Position numbers and translations under genes: made by a program | Assembly: GCA_027475525.1 (NCBI GenBank) | Contig: JAMWFC010000084.1 | Coordinates: forward strand, 360,258-424,257 | DNA: 64,000 nt | Direction: 5' to 3' | From: Macrolepiota albuminosa | Taxonomy: Eukaryota > Basidiomycota > Agaricomycetes > Agaricales > Agaricaceae | Notes under the pieces: generated by a model | The model's input: only the letters and a program-made list of their open reading frames with translations | What the model was told of the DNA's origin: nothing | Databases searched by the model: none | In this document: piece by piece, positions 1-11,355 of the stretch | How the letters are laid out: every line of letters starts with the position of its first letter | Numbering within the stretch: the first letter of the stretch is position 1

Positions 1-816
1 TCTGGCGACATATAATAGGGCGTCTGTATGACAATTAGCATGCATGTATAACGAAGGTAAGAACATTCAACGCACTCCAACGTAGGTATTCGCGAAGTTT
101 GTTTGAGTTAAAGCCCTTGATAATCCAAAGTCGCCAAGCTTGACCTTGTCTGCAGTGTCAAGGAAGACTTGTACGGAATTTCAGTAAATCACGGATTGGA
201 ATATGAGTATTTGAACGTACCATTATCAGGTTTCAAGTCCCGATGCAAAATCTGAGCTCGAATAGATGATCCCGCGTTGTCGTATACGTTGTTTCCACCA
301 CTGCTAGTTCTTGCATGACCATTAGGATGGTGGCAATAATTAAGCGCCAGGAGAATTTGAAGAAAATAGCTCCAGATTTTGTCTTCGGATATCGGCCGGT
401 TTGTCCTTACAGCCTGCTTGATTACAGTCGACAAGTCACCTCCGCCACAATATTCCATCAGAATATATAGAATTCCAGCGTCTCTATCGACGTAGCGATC
501 GTGGTATCGAACAATATGGTCATGCCCTAGGTCCTTGAGGATATTGCTGTCAAGATCATTTAGCTTCGCACGATAGTCTTACAGGAAAATGTACACTTCA
601 GCAACAATTTGCTTCCTATCCCGTTCATTCATTCGCTCGAAATTCAACTCTTTACGTGCGAAAATCTGAACAGAGTGAACAAGAGAAAAGGCAACACAGT
701 GGAAAGATGTAACGCACCAGATTATCAGACTTCCGCCTGACTTTCCTAATAATACCAAACGAGCCATTCCCGATAACGTCTAGTGTCTCGTACTGGTCCA
801 GAAAAGCAGACGCCAT
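1..816 (-). CDS. nimA: NIMA-type Ser/Thr protein kinase, N-terminal part (runs off left edge)
   Basis: A mitotic NEK/NIMA-family kinase would phosphorylate Ser/Thr targets at mitotic entry. I read five exons on the minus strand: 816-718, 665-595, 546-221, 167-76 and 23-1, separated by four GT..AG introns of about 48-53 nt. The start is the ATG at 816, giving MASAFLDQYETLDVIGNGSF, whose GNGSFG is the Gly-rich loop. It is followed by ARKELNFERMNERDRKQ (VAIK-equivalent lysine), then LYILMEYCGGGDL (hinge), HRDLKPDN (catalytic loop), LGDFGLSR (DFG) and the activation segment GTPYYMSP. The insert between the hinge helix and HRDLKPDN (about 20 residues, Gly/Ser/Asn-rich, ending RAQILHRDLK) is typical of fungal NIMA proteins. 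The C-lobe and tail lie outside the window. Family assignment is secure; the symbol is by family resemblance. Confidence 0.9.
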
Positions 817-1433
817 GGTACGAGAGGTATTCTTGTCAAAAGAAAGTGGCTAAGTTCTCTGCCTTCCGAAGACGAACTATTAGCACGTGACCGTGTTCCA
901 ACGCGTCGCGTGTTCCGATTCAGGCAACTCGGTACATACGTCCATCCTACTCCACAAACACGCACCCTTGGAGTGGCGCGGACGTAACAACGTGAAAGGC
1001 TCTACGACTAAGAGGCCAAGCCCATTAAGGGCCACTGGCCATTTCGATCTACACGAGACTATAACTAGCTAGTAGTTCCCTCACTCTCCTCGTACTTAGA
1101 TCTTATACTCACAGTATAATAACGATGTTTGTTCTAATGGGACAGGTAGTCCAACTAGTTCGTCGAGTGCAATTCCGACGTGTTCCAATTTAGGCAAAAC
1201 GTTACATTAACTCAAATCAGTATCAGAGCTTCGAGCAGAGGTACATAGTTTTTTATGAAGCGATTCTTTACTCGATATGCGATCGATTATTGAATAAACT
1301 CATTTTCATCGTTACTATTGGCAAACCTCCAAAATACAGATGCCTAGGCTGTTACATTTGACTCCATCTGCAAGGAATGATCGCAGTCGGTGTACACCGT
1401 GTTGTTTGGCATGTAGGTCCCCGACAGGTAACA
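817..1433. other. Intergenic region between the kinase and the M20 peptidase gene
   Basis: This holds the shared space between the kinase 5' end and the 3' end of the peptidase gene. I see no conserved coding frame; the short open frames here lack homology cues. The kinase promoter should lie just right of 816, but I cannot point to a specific element. Confidence 0.5.
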
Positions 1434-3574
1434 TCAGTTACCCGCGAGGAACTTCTGAATCTCGACATCTTCATCGTATGCTTTCTTCACCTGCATATTA
1501 TAGTATTCAATGATTATGTGCATCGTATAAAAGGTGGTGAAATTACCTTTGCCAAAAAGTCATCGTCGATGAGGACTCGGACCCCTGTAGCAGCGAGAGA
1601 TTTCGTCACATCAAGACAAGCGTAATGCGCCACAGAGGTTGCAGCAGCCTCAGCAAATTGAATGGTGTGATTTCCACCGTCCTGAACTGTGGGTATGGCT
1701 GAAACAGCATATGACAGTTGAATATCCGAGCCAATAACAAGGGACGGTAAACATACCAAATCCGGGGTGAAGTGATGGGAGAGCTGTTGTGAATTGAGTT
1801 TTAATGACATTATTGCAGGATAATTGGACATACCATATGTTACGTTGCCCTAAGAATCAGCCATCAAAAATTCGTCCAATATTAATCACTATGCGCTTAC
1901 TCACGAAGTCAGTCGATGCGCTTTTAATCCCCCACTCGTAGTCAACCGCACCGTACTTCGCTGTGTTCACGCTTGCTACTTCACCACCTGAGGGTCACAT
2001 TCAGATGATTTCCTAAAAGATGCACGTCGTTTTTTTACCGAGAACTGGATTTTGTCGGAGATCGAAGGTACTGCCTGTTATCGTTACATTGACCTTACAA
2101 CCCGTTGCCAACGCCGCCGCTCTGGAAAGATTTATTTATGTAATTCCATAGGTTGAAGGAAGGAAGACTGCTCACTCGAAGCATGGAAGCACCCGCTGTA
2201 AAGTGGCTTGCGCTTCAGTTCGTGTTGGAGCACGTACATAACAGCTAGATGATCAAGGGATTTACTGACGTAACTTGAGTTGAAAAGTAAAATTCCGTAC
2301 ATCATTTTGGCATAATCAGGGATAACTGTAAATCGATGGAATATTGGAATACTGATATTAAACACAAGAATACAGTTGGACAGCTTACTTCCGGGTACCC
2401 AATCTTTGCCTTCAATGATCCCATGAACACGGTGAGTTGGCAAGAGTTGTTGACGGAGCGCCGAGATGTTATTGTATCCCAAAACAGCTGCATCTAGGGC
2501 ATTCTTGCCTTCCCAGGGTGACAACGCGGCATGGGCACTTGAATCGCTTATAAGGTTGGAATCACACGTCATAAAATTGCCTCACGTGTGTCCTTGGTAC
2601 TCGACCACAAGCCTGTGCAAGGCAAGGCAGCTGGTAAGACTTACGGAGCCGACTGGTCCAGGAGCGGGGTGGCACCTATCCTTGCATTTAGCCTAAGCAA
2701 AGACGGCAGAATCTGGAGAACCACCACAGACATAAGACAAGCGGACATGTCTTTGTAAGCACCCTTTTCTAAAAGTATGACTTTCCCAGATCCTCCTTCC
2801 TCCGCTAAAAAGATAAAAAATCATGAGATGTCATTCATTCCCAAGATGTACGGCTGTTCCCACCAGGTGTCCCTAGTAGTTCCACTTTCCCCACAATGTT
2901 GAATTTCTGAAGAACTCTCTTGATAGCGATTGCAACACCGACGCCTGAACAGATGGTCAAGAGCTGTGGACAAATATGAAATTCCCCGGTGCACCTGAGA
3001 TCGCGATCAGGTTATGACCGCAAGCATGTCCTACGCCAGGCAAAGCATCCATCTAACGCAGTGAGACGGCCTGATAAGGGCCTATTGCAAACGAAATCTC
3101 TCCATACACTCACCTCAGAGTTGATTCCGATGGTTCTTCCTCCTTCCCCATTGGCAAACACCGCGCGCCATGCTGTCTCTAAATAATAATGTTTCGTGAC
3201 CTCGAACCCATGCTTGGACATGAATTCGGTCAGTACATCGTGGGCATGACTAATTTAGCTATTGGAAACAGCAAACAACACGGAAGAGATTTGTCCGCCG
3301 TACTGTTCCACATATTGAAGTTCAGGATGAGCTACATGCAACATTGTGCGTGAAGATCAGCTAAGAGACCAGAGAAAATTATAAGCATACCATGAATATC
3401 AAGGCTAAGTTCTCTCAATTCAACGTCCAGGTCCTTGATTGTTTCCTCGATGCTCTGAAGGATATCTGGTCGGTAGATTTCGATATCAGGCCTAGACGGA
3501 GTAGCTTTGAGACCATCATTGGGACGCCAGACTGGTCCGGCATTCTGAGTTGCAAACTGACAGCCACAAGACAT
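1434..3574 (-). CDS. Peptidase M20 family protein (PM20D2 / Xaa-Arg dipeptidase-like)
   Basis: A zinc metallohydrolase of the M20 amidohydrolase branch, expected to cleave dipeptides or N-acyl amino acids in the cytosol. The start is the ATG at 3574 (MSCGCQFATQNAGPVW) and the stop TGA is at 1434-1436. Exons recovered by reading through GT..AG introns carry the family signatures in order: IHAHPEL, MDALPGVGHACGHN (metal-binding Asp/His region), TPAEEGGSGK (catalytic and metal Glu pair), the dimerisation-domain stretch HTAHAALSPWEGKNALDAAV and LPTHRVHGII, then LRQNPVL, VDYEWGIKSASTDFGNVTY and IPTVQDGGNHTIQFAEAA. The final exon ends VKKAYDEDVEIQKFLAGN. An apparent 33-nt intron (GTAAGT..CACAG) near 2640 is in frame and encodes residues expected in the family, so I keep it as coding. 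Splicing around 2190-2330 is uncertain. Confidence 0.85.
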
Positions 3575-3750
3575 CTTGGAAGGCTATCACGAAGACGTTA
3601 CGAAGACGGTGGGTATCTGCAACCTCGTCTCTCCAGTGTTTGGGGATATAAATAAAGTCTTGGGTCACTTGATACTTGATGTGCTGATAGAGATAAGATC
3701 GTCATGATTACATACAACATAATCTTTGAACGTTTGAACTTCCAAGCTCA

Positions 3751-6700
3751 ATGGCTACTGATTCTGATATAGTAGCAGTGTTTCTAAATCGTCAAAGGCG
3801 ACTTCTAAAAAAAGAACGTGATACAGAGATAGAACGCAACTCACTCCTCCTTTCTAACTGTGGACCTAAACTCCTTGAACAAAAAGGGTTGTCACTGGGA
3901 GGACTAGGAATTGTTGGGGTCAACATTGGCTTGGGTGGGAAAACGTAGCTTGTCTCTCATCGAAGGTTCTTCAGACATTCTGTTCTTATGAAAGGGACAG
4001 CTTGGTAGAATTGGAACGACCAGCAGCATATCATACTAGCCCGACCTTTCCTCCACATACGTTTCGGTATGCACAATCTAATTGTTAGCTTTCAAACTAA
4101 CAATTCTGAAAAATTTATAAGAACAGGAGATTTAGCAAGAATAGAGGCTAATGTGTGTAGTGTCACAAAAAGAGCCAAGAAACCTACAGCCGAGGAGATC
4201 AAAGGATCATCGGAGGGAGTTGTATATAAGGTGTGTCTCCTATCACGTACCCTCGCAAGGCTAAATCAATATCATAGATATCTGACACGAGGATTATTAT
4301 CGCTGTGGATTCATCAGATTCTACTGAAGATGTAGATCTACCTGAACTGTGTCGTGTAGTGAAGCTTGCAAACAGCGTGACATATGATCGGTAAGTTATT
4401 TCCTAGCCTCTGTCGGAGTCCTTGATTTCCTCCTCTATTCAGTATGGAAAAAGCCTTAGAACGGCTAGAGAAACGTCTTACCCTTTCAAAAGTGTGTTAC
4501 CAGTGTTTTATTGTCATCCTTGTTCACAAGCTATCAGGACGAAAGGGCGCAGCCCGAGTCAATACATCTTACAAAAGTTCTCATGGGGGTGATACCTCGC
4601 TCTCCTTTGCAGCCCATCAATCACATCGGATTTTTCGATGACGGGCTCAATCCTAGTCAGAAAGAGGCGATCAAATTTTGCCTAGAATCTCCTGAAGTAG
4701 CTTGTATCCATGGACCTCCAGGTCCTTTTTTCTATAACCTCTTCCATGCCAGTATTTGATTTTCAACTTAGGAACTGGCAAGACACACACTCTCATCGAA
4801 CTCATACGGCAGCTCACTTCTATCTCCTCGTACAACCCCGTGCCTCTTAAGCTCCTTGTCTGCGGAGCATCTAATCTATCTGTCGACAATATCCTTGAAC
4901 GCCTACTAGCGCTTCCTGTCCCCGAGAAAGGAGAACGATTAAAGGTGACCAGGATTGGGCATCCGGCACGGGTCATGTCTCACGAGGGTATCCTCGATTC
5001 AACGTTGGAAGTCAAAGCATCAAGAACTGATCAGGTCAGTGTCAAAAAGTTTTCATGACTGGACACTGTAATGTCAGGCTTGTAGGCGGCCTTGGCGAAA
5101 GATGTGAAGAACGAACTCGAAGAGACTTTGGTCGTACTTTCTGGAAAGGGCAAAGGGGCTAAAGGTAAGCGCCCCAAAGGTATAGAACGCAAGAAGTTGT
5201 GGGAGGATGTAAAAGCTCTTCGTAAAGAGTAAGTCAGTTATATTTGGCAGGCCACTTTATTGACCTCGACGAAAATCAAGGTATCGCCAACGCGAAGGTG
5301 GAGTTGTAAGATCAGTCCTTTCGGAGTCACAGGTTCCGCTTTTTCTTCATGTCCTAGTCCGGCATTGCTTATTCTATTTAAAGATAGTACTAGCGACTTG
5401 CCATTCTGCTGGCGGGCGACAACTACTCAATCATGACTTCGACGTTCTCATCATTGATGAAGCAACACAAGCTCTGGAAGCTGTAAGGAGATGCGCGGTT
5501 GTCGTCAGACAGACTCACTTTGTGTTTTCAGGTCTGCTGGATACCCATTCTCAAGGCGAAAAAACTCATTCTGGCCGGAGATCCAATGCAATTACCGCCA
5601 ACTATTCTATCACTACATAGTGAGAAGAAGGCGAAGGCCGCTTCGAACTCGAAGACTGTTAAAAGAGATAAAACGAAAGGACCGTCGATTCTTTCGTATA
5701 ACAAGAGAGATGAGACACCGGATTCTGCGTCTGACTCGTTGGTCGGCGATTACGAGGAAACCGAATTAGAAACTGAGAGACCACAATCCTCAGCATCAGA
5801 GTCGATCATGCCACCAGCAGTCAGTTTACCCTTACTGCGTCCGCCCCGAACATTGGAGACCACATTGTTCGATCGCCTTGAAAGTATGTTTGGGGAGAGC
5901 ATCAAGCGGATGCTCACCATCCAGTACAGGTCAACTTTACAACTTGATGCAGACTCTGAGCTAGTCATTGATCATTCTTTAGAATGCATTCCCAAATCTG
6001 CGCCTTTCCGTCGCAAACGCTGTATTCATCTAAGCTTAGATCGCACAATTCAGTAGCAGGTCATCTTTTGGTTGACCTTCCGAACACCCGGGCACACAAT
6101 GACGACAACGAATTAGAAACGCTTGAAACTCCTGTGGTGTTTTTCGACACTGCAGGCTGTGAATACTTCGAGAGGGGAGATACAGATGGAGACGAAGGCA
6201 GTCGATATAATGAGAATGAGGCGACAATTGTGAAAAACTGGGTTGAGAAATTAGTATGTTGTCATGACTGAAGCTGTTTTCTAACCAGTGGCTGATCCTA
6301 TTTTACAGGTGGAGGGGGGACTTCTTGCCGATCAGATTGCTGTTATTACACCGTAATTTCTTTTCCTAATGATATCAGTGGATACAATTGATGCCGACCG
6401 TTTATCTTCAGGTATCAAGCTCAAGTGACTCTTCTATCGACTCTTCTCCGTCCGATGTATGGGGCGGAACTCGAAATAGGAAGCGTGGACGGAATGCAAG
6501 GCCGAGAAAAGGAAGCGGTTGTTATCAGTCTCGTGCGCAGTAATGATAAGGTAGGCGCTTCATTACATTATTCGGCAGTAATACAAACCTTCCTCTGTTG
6601 TTTCGCAGAGAGAGGTAGGATTTCTGAAGGAGAAACGGCGTCTTAATGGTAGGCTGTGAAGCCGTCAAATACAACATCTATTTATACAGTTTTATCTCAC

Positions 6701-6891
6701 AGTGGCTATGACGAGAGCAAAGCGTCATCTGGTATGTCTTTCCTCTCATATCACTTTCTGCCAATCTAACTTTGGCTCCTCAGTGTGTCGTGGGTGATTC
6801 ATCGACTATTTGTCATGGGGGAAGTTATTTGAAGAAATGGTTAGCTTGGTTAGATGCCAACGCGGATGTGAAATATGCTGGACTTGAGTAG
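3751..6891 (+). CDS. hcs1: SF1 DNA/RNA helicase, Hcs1/IGHMBP2 (SMUBP-2) type
   Basis: An ATP-dependent superfamily 1B helicase related to yeast Hcs1 (DNA polymerase alpha-associated helicase A) and human IGHMBP2. About 16 introns of 45-60 nt split it; I estimate 750-800 residues. Landmarks in order: N-terminal [25 protein letters not shown] and [12 protein letters not shown] (1B domain); [15 protein letters not shown]; Walker A GPPGTGKT split by the intron 4722-4771 after [17 protein letters not shown]; motif II DEATQ near 5455-5470; motif [13 protein letters not shown] near 5577; QYRMHSQI (motif IV) rebuilt across an intron near 5930-5980; [28 protein letters not shown] (motif V); [14 protein letters not shown] (motif VI); and the end [14 protein letters not shown] before TAG at 6889-6891. 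A low-complexity insert sits between motifs III and IV. The first intron junction, around 3935-3990, could not be made in-frame by eye and needs cDNA. Confidence 0.88.
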
Positions 6892-7024
6892 AATACAAAT
6901 GCTGGCCTTCTACATGACATGGGGTTCGAGGAGCATGAGGGAAGGAGACTACGGAGAGGGGAAAGATGATTTACAACGTATATATAGGCGGGATAACCTA
7001 CCAAAGGATCTCACTTCTCGTGCA

Positions 7025-9710
7025 TCAATATTCATCGACGTCCAACATGGAAGCATACTCGGAGACCGACTGGTCGTCCTCGTATTCCCGAACCACATCA
7101 CGCATCGCGTATCGCATAATCGGTGTAGTCGGTACCAGCTTAGGTCCAACCACCTCCAGTACATCCTCGTAGATATCCCTCTGTCCAAGTTCGAGCTCAG
7201 ACACAGGCATCATGCCCTCTTCAGATGACTGAGGTATCATGTCCACGGCGACTGGATCGACACCGGGCGGAGAGTAACTTGGGATACCTCCCGGGCCTCC
7301 AGCGGTACTCATTACTCCACTACGTGTTCTCACTTCTTCTGCATCCTCCCTAGTCGTCGTCTCGGTCCATCTCAGGTCTAACAAGCGACCTTTGATCATA
7401 CCATCAACTGCACGTACACCCATTTCACGGCAGAGAAGGAAGTATGGGATGTACGTTGTATCGGGCTGTGTGAGGCGACTCATGACTTTGAGCAACTGCA
7501 TCGCCGTAAATTCCGCTGAGTAGTAACCTGCAATCATAGTGTTTAAGCGGTCTTCCTCGTTTGGGGCAAGTGGGTGTGTGATAGGGGAATAAATTTTGAA
7601 CCCAGCAGGCCCTAATCCTGGGTGCAAGCTGTCTGGGTTGGTGGTGCTGGCGGCCTGATTTTGGTTTGTGGATGCGGCCTCGTGACTGTTGGGGGATTGC
7701 GAAGAGTGAATGATGTGAAGATTGAGGAGAGCATGGGCTTGTAGGAAATGAGAACTCTGTTTCACTGATAATCCACAGATTGGTGCAATGTTTTTGTCGA
7801 TCAACTCAAAGACACGTACCATCAACTTTTCCATTGGAATTGACTTTAACAATGAGTCAGCAAAGGTCTAATGCGAGAAGGCGGTGAAGCTCACCATAGT
7901 CGGTGAAGTAGTCGCGCCAGTGAGCCAACTTGCCGCCGAATGCTTCATAGAGGATCTCAAATTTCAGTCCTGGTCGTAGTCTTTCCGGGACCATTGGTAA
8001 CAACCGGTCACGGTAATAAGCCTTCGTCTCCGACCTTGAACAGTCACCGATAGTAATAATCTCAAAGTGAAACGATGATGAGGGATAGACTACCTGCATA
8101 GAAGAAGCATGCCTACCTTACAGTGCTGCATGACGTTGAACTGCCTCAGCCACGTTTGATAGAATGGATCGCTCGTGGCATGAATGACATGGCATAAACG
8201 ATCCTGCTTGGTTAGGACGAGCATGGAATCAAGTAGACATTTCATGGTATCCGTTGATTGGATTAATGCTGGCCTACAGAACGGTTATCCAAGCCTGCAT
8301 AGAACGGAAAGCAAAAACCAACAGTTTGTGAGCTTCGTCAAAGAGAATAACCTAAATCATGTCGAAGTCATTAGGTGTAAAATTCAATGCAGAAGGAACG
8401 TGAGATACCGACCGGCATTTTCTTGAATGGTTTGCTTGTCAGTTTTTCAGGGCTGTTTTCGACATTCGACATTCTTGCAGACTTCGTAGACTCCCTCTCC
8501 TTTCCTTTAAATGACCTTCGGAATATCCAGCGTTTGGAGATCGTAGCACGACCATTGGAGCTTGGGTCAACGTGGGTTTGTTCAGATGTTTTGTCAGACA
8601 ACTGTCGATGTTTGCCTTGAATACAGCCGTTGTTGTCATTTCCAAGTGGTTGAAATTCCCAATACTTTAGAAGCGAACTCTGTAGCATACGACTGTTTAC
8701 AAATTCGAAAATGTTCCTTGAGCATTCACATACCTGGAATAGTTCCATGAGACGAGCAATATCACTAGTTCTAACAAGACTTGGTTTTGCACCATTAGAC
8801 GTATCAGATGGCTGCCCTTGCACATTTTGACGATCAAACTGTTGGAAAAGGCGTTGAGATAAGCAATCCAACTAAGTATCACAATCACCTTGAAGCTCCA
8901 CGCCTCCTTCTGGAACTCTTCATACCCCGGCATCTTCGTAGCAATTTCTTCAAAATAGAGTTCCATTTGTTGACTCAGACTTTGGTACAGGCTCGATAGA
9001 TCTGCAAACCCAGCGATACGGAGGTCGAAATGAAGGACATGATAATGCTCGCGTGACAGAACTTCCCTAAGTAGTGCAGTCTGTGCAAACGGGAATAACC
9101 AGACAAACTAACGGAGTATATGAAAGCAAACAAACCTTGCCGGTAGAGCTTGCACCGAAAAGAATGGTAAAGGAGGGATCTCCCTCTAACGCTCGTTCGA
9201 TAGCTAAAATCTCAGCCTTGCGAGGGAAGAATCCAGGAAGCCGGGAAAATGTGTGTTTAGGACGAATTTGTGAACGCTCCCTACTCTCTGCGATTTCTCG
9301 TCGGGCTTCTTCTAAAAGCCTACGAGATTCAGTGAGAGAACGAACTGTCTGTGCGGGCTACAGAACAAGGACTTAGCACGAAGAACACAGATTTGCAGAG
9401 TCGACTGACGTTTGTAAGTACATTGATAACTTCTCCCATTCCGAAAAAATTCCTCTTCTGTACGTCGGCTGGAAAGAACGAGCTGCGTCTACGGGGAATG
9501 TTGCTCCTGAATAACCAGTGTACTGAAGGTACAGCCGAGTGTTGTGGACCTCTAAGCTGAACAATGCTAGGGTTATGTTGCATGGATAGAAGTAACCGTA
9601 TGGGTCTTGAAGGATCCCAGACCGAATAGACGATTAACGATGGGTAAAGCAGGCAAAAAGATTTGATTGAGTTGGGTTGAGTTCAGGAGATTTTTAGACT
9701 AAACACAGGC
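7025..9710 (-). CDS. P-loop NTPase of the ATPase_2 (archaeal-type AAA) class
   Basis: A STAND/AAA-like ATPase of unknown cellular role that recurs in basidiomycete genomes. Reading on the minus strand: an N-terminal exon with FLPALPIVNRLFGLGSFKTHT (about 9700-9620), then NFFGMGEVINVLTN, TVRSLTESRRLLEEARREIA, FSRLPGFFPRKAEILAIERA, Walker A FGASSTGK (about 9150-9170), LHFDLRIAGFADLSSLYQSL, MELYFEEIATKMPGYEEFQK, Walker B VILFDEAHKL (about 8350), SMLVLTKQDRLCHVIHATSD, IITIGDCSRSETKAYYRDRL, and a long C-terminal helical/acidic part ending SEYASMLDVDEY. Several 50-60 nt introns separate the exons. The start codon is not resolved: the N-terminal exon frame has no ATG before an upstream in-frame TAG, so a further 5' exon is likely. 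Function is inferred only from the Walker motifs. Confidence 0.75.
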
Positions 9711-11355
9711 GTACATGCGTAGTGTGCCCGTCATCAGGTGAGTTCCTGCCCTCTGTGGTGCGTTAGGAAGCATTGTATATGTGATAGATGGGAGGAGACC
9801 ACGTTCCATCCGCATGGCTTTGGAGGTTAAAACGACAAGAGATTTCATGTCCTGAGTTTTAGCGTGGCCCAACTCTATTACAATGCCGCTCGATAGCTCC
9901 CAGTAACTGGCAATGATACGCCGTGGTTGAACAGCTACCGCAGACACTAGAACATGCACTTTTACAATTCAAGGCCTTTCAATGATGCTCTCTATGCTTT
10001 CAGCTTTCTACCGATTCGAAGCCAGGGAGTTACAAGCGAGGTATTTCAAGATGCGACCACGTTACACGAATTGCAACGTCATTTTGGCAAACATTTCGGT
10101 GACATAATGACTTAGCGCTGGAGATTAGATTAGAGTTGATATCTCTATGAATCAATCATATATAAGAACTCAGCAGTCTTTTGCATTCTTTTGCATTTTT
10201 GAGAGAGCCAACAATGAGTTCTTGTTTATTCCAGTCTCATGGAAACCCAATGTCAATCAGAAACTTTCGACTCGGATTCCAAAGTAACTTGATCTCATAA
10301 ACAAAAGTAAGCAATTAATGGAGGCTCTGGACGGGACAAACATGTTTTTCAACAGAACCTCTGTCAAGGATTGTTGATTTTAAGGCCTTTGAGGGATTCA
10401 TCTTGAATTCCATATTCCAAACGAGACAATAGATCCAAATTCTTGGTTTGCTATATAACAGACTCCAAATACATCCCAGCTCTCAAGTGGCTCCTGGATT
10501 CCTGTGTGCATACCCTAAATACAGAAAATTGTACTTGCTGATTTGTTGCCAGATGAAGCCAGAGGGTCATGGTCTACTGTCATGCATGGGTATGAAATCA
10601 CCTAGGTCATTCTGAAAAATGGAGATACCAAGGTAGTTACATATCTATCATACAGAGTGCTTATCAGGCGAACCCGATGGTCTATGTTGTCGCCCTCTTA
10701 CTCGGTCCATTACGTTGTTATGCCATATAGTTGTCAACAGAACACTAAACAAGCAAAAAGACCCGAACGCGGGGTTTCTTACGCCGGGACTGGAGAGGTA
10801 ATAGACCAGATACAATGAAGATGCATATTCCTGATAGGAGGCAAGTTTCCATCACTCTCCTTCACAGGTGGGCAGTCTCTTTCGACTTTGTATACTAGCC
10901 AGGAACATTGAGAACGAGGATATTCGGTGATAAGAAATTTCCGATCTTGTATGACCTCAAAATTTCTGTGATGTCGCGGACACTATCTACACGCGTATGT
11001 CTGTATGAATATGGTAATGACCAACGTCGCCTGCTCATCGTCTCAGGTATTCAGCTTGCGCACGTTGTGATGTTCCTTTTCTGCTACGTTATTATCCAAG
11101 TGCACTAGTCAGTCTCATCATCTGTCTCTCGCATCAATCTCAATAGACGTGATGATGGACCTGATCTTGAACCGTCTTCCTCGTAAGTCCTAGATGTGGA
11201 TGAGCCGAAAGAAGTGAAATGTCAGAAAAAAAAGTTGCCTTGCGTTGTCGTTGTCGACATCATCGACATCATCGACATCATCGTCATTATCCTCCCCAAG
11301 AAAATTCCTATAAATCAATATTCTCACTAACAATCGGGGAGACGAGGACCTGAGC
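9711..11355. other. Long intergenic region, no convincing gene
   Basis: About 1.6 kb between the P-loop ATPase 5' end and the 3' end of the RING gene. The open frames at 9699-9959 (-) and 10908-11108 (+) have no recognisable domains. The first may contain a missing 5' exon of the P-loop gene, because it lies directly upstream in the same frame, but I cannot define a splice. A trinucleotide-type repeat lies at 11245-11288. Confidence 0.5.
11245..11288. repeat. GTC/ATCGAC microsatellite
   Basis: A short run of GTC and ATCGAC units just downstream of the RING gene stop. On the minus strand it would read as Asp/Val-rich codons (DDVDDVDD), so it could be 3'UTR or an alternative C-terminal exon of the RING gene. 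Confidence 0.8.

Noticed and set aside
2610..2650. A perfect-looking 33-nt intron (GTAAGT...CACAG) in the M20 peptidase gene
   Set aside because: Its length is a multiple of three, it has no stop, and its residues (VSLTSCLALHR) fit the expected family spacing, so it is coding.
10908..11108. Small plus-strand gene (66 codons)
   Set aside because: No domain, no coding-like neighbours or splice context; likely chance.
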